Positions 63,125 through 64,000 of a stretch of 64,000 nt of DNA are shown in pieces. Location of the stretch: assembly GCF_028550395.1 (NCBI RefSeq), contig NZ_JAQQKW010000002.1:124001-188000 (forward strand), read 5' to 3'. The stretch's first letter is position 1. Each line of letters begins with the position of its first letter. The stretch is from Asticcacaulis currens. GTDB taxonomy: Bacteria > Pseudomonadota > Alphaproteobacteria > Caulobacterales > Caulobacteraceae. Below the pieces are notes generated by a model. That model was not told the origin of the DNA. It saw nothing but the letters and a program-made list of their open reading frames with translations, and did no database searches. The position numbers were made by a program, and so were the translations under genes.

Positions 63125-64000
63125 TCAGGGCAGGATCAGCGTCGGGTCAAAGGGCTTGGCAATTTCTGAAGACGGCGTGTAGCGCACTTCAAAATGCAGT
63201 TGCGGACGATCCACCGCCCCGGTCGCGCCCATAGTGCCAATCGTCTCCCCTTGGGTCACCTTCTGACCGGACTTCACCATAACCTTACCGAGGTGCGAAT
63301 ACCCGGTGTAAAAGCCATCGGCGTGGCGGATATAGACCGTGTTCCCCAGTTCCTTTACCTGATCGCCCACATAGACCACCGTGCCTTCGTTGGCGGCGAC
63401 AATTTCCGCGCCTGCCGGCCCCGCAATATTGATACCGTCATTGCGTACATTCGGGGCCAGCTGCCCGTAGCGGACCAGCACATTCCCTTTGTACGGCCAA
63501 ACAAAGCGCCCCTTCCCCAGCTTGACCATGCCCGCAGTATCGGACGGCAGGGCCTTAAGGGGCTCCACCGGCCTCGCAGGGGTGGGCGTCGGGGCCGGCG
63601 GCGTTACAACCGGTTTTTCGGCGGCAGGGCCGGCGACCACGGGCTTAGGGGCGGGCGCCACCACCACGCGCTTCGGCGCATCGGCCTGAGCCACCACGGC
63701 CTTGACGCGCTCAGGCGCCAGGCCGGAGGCGTAGGTTTCTGCCCCCTTGTCCCCGGCATCTTCGGGCAGCAATATCTTCTGGCCGATATGGGTCACCGAG
63801 TCCGACGCCAGACCGTTCATTTTATAAAGGGTCTGCACCGGCACGCCGAAACGTCGTGACACCCCAAACAGGGTGTCCTTGGGCTGAAGCGTGTAGACAA
63901 AACCGGCGCGGCTATCATGTACCGGCAGAGTCGCCGCAGGCTTGGGCGCAGCTGGCGCGGGCTTCGTCGCCACCGTAGTGGCAGGCGGAGGCGGTGGCGG
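63125..64000 (-). CDS. LysM/M23 (LytM) cell-wall protein, partial at window edge
   Basis: The frame is open to the window end, so the N-terminus lies outside. Visible: a proline/alanine-rich linker, one LysM domain (FVYTLQPKDTLFGVSRRFGVPVQTLYKMNGL), a second P/A-rich linker, and a LytM domain (GRFVWPYKGNVLVRYG...IRHADGFYTGYSHLGKVMVKSGQ...LHFEVRY). The usual HxGxD zinc motif is replaced by NDGIN and the final HLHFE by QLHFE, so catalysis is unlikely. It resembles NlpD/EnvC-type activators of amidases in cell division. Confidence 0.86.
   Translation of the reverse strand, partial: PPPPPPATTVATKPAPAAPKPAATLPVHDSRAGFVYTLQPKDTLFGVSRRFGVPVQTLYKMNGLASDSVTHIGQKILLPEDAGDKGAETYASGLAPERVKAVVAQADAPKRVVVAPAPKPVVAGPAAEKPVVTPPAPTPTPARPVEPLKALPSDTAGMVKLGKGRFVWPYKGNVLVRYGQLAPNVRNDGINIAGPAGAEIVAANEGTVVYVGDQVKELGNTVYIRHADGFYTGYSHLGKVMVKSGQKVTQGETIGTMGATGAVDRPQLHFEVRYTPSSEIAKPFDPTLILP

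Overview
The window looks like chromosomal DNA of a high-GC alphaproteobacterium of the Caulobacterales, probably Asticcacaulis or a close relative. Evidence for this: a FliX gene divergent from flgI, a single-cysteine DksA of the alphaproteobacterial type, LexA boxes of the GTTC-N7-GTTC form, a fused SecDF, and an ImuA-ImuB-DnaE2 mutagenesis operon. The genus is an inference; no rRNA gene is present.

Layout. 0-6.4 kb: an SOS mutagenesis operon on the minus strand behind a perfect LexA box, with two unrecognised small genes between imuA and imuB. 6.4-20.3 kb: a nitrate-assimilation locus. A porin, a nitrate ABC transporter (nrtA, nrtB, nrtD) and a MoaB-like gene run on the plus strand and converge on nirB-nirD-nasA-cobA on the minus strand. 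The sensor/antiterminator pair nasT-nasS follows, then a NarK-type nitrate transporter (20.6-21.8 kb). 22-27 kb: a membrane protein, a MOSC protein, a lipoprotein, a secreted endonuclease/phosphatase-like protein and an SRAP (HMCES-like) protein. 27-36.5 kb: an accessory stretch of regulator/target pairs (AraC/aldo-keto reductase, MerR/MFS, LysR/SDR, OhrR-type MarR with two exported alpha/beta hydrolases). 36.6-37.8 kb: a decapitated large serine recombinase running into the 3' end of a tRNA-Gln gene. 37.9-47.5 kb: housekeeping genes (trhO, sppA, clpS-clpA, LOG family, dksA). 47.7-50.3 kb: a flagellar block (fliX, flgI, a flgJ-type gene, a FlbY/FlgN-like gene). 51-64 kb: uvrA with a LexA box, an alpha carbonic anhydrase lipoprotein, two related membrane proteins, trmFO, a DUF1353 lipoprotein, a squalene/phytoene-synthase-like gene, secDF, yajC and a LysM/M23 protein cut by the window end.

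How the parts work together. The most informative regulatory signal is a set of three RNA leaders in the nitrate locus. Each carries two hairpins with six-base loops, and all six loops have A at position 1 and G at position 4, the known signature recognised by ANTAR-domain antiterminators. Two of the leaders (before the porin-nrt operon and before nirB) end in strong intrinsic terminators. The third, before narK, has no U-tract but has a hairpin reaching the start-codon region. With NasT (ANTAR) and NasS (cytosolic nitrate sensor) encoded between them, the locus reads as one self-contained nitrate-responsive RNA regulon covering uptake, nitrate and nitrite reduction, and siroheme supply. A second local circuit is the SOS regulon (imuA operon and uvrA). 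A third is a likely MarR/OhrR circuit using TATCGCGATA-type operators in front of two exported hydrolases.
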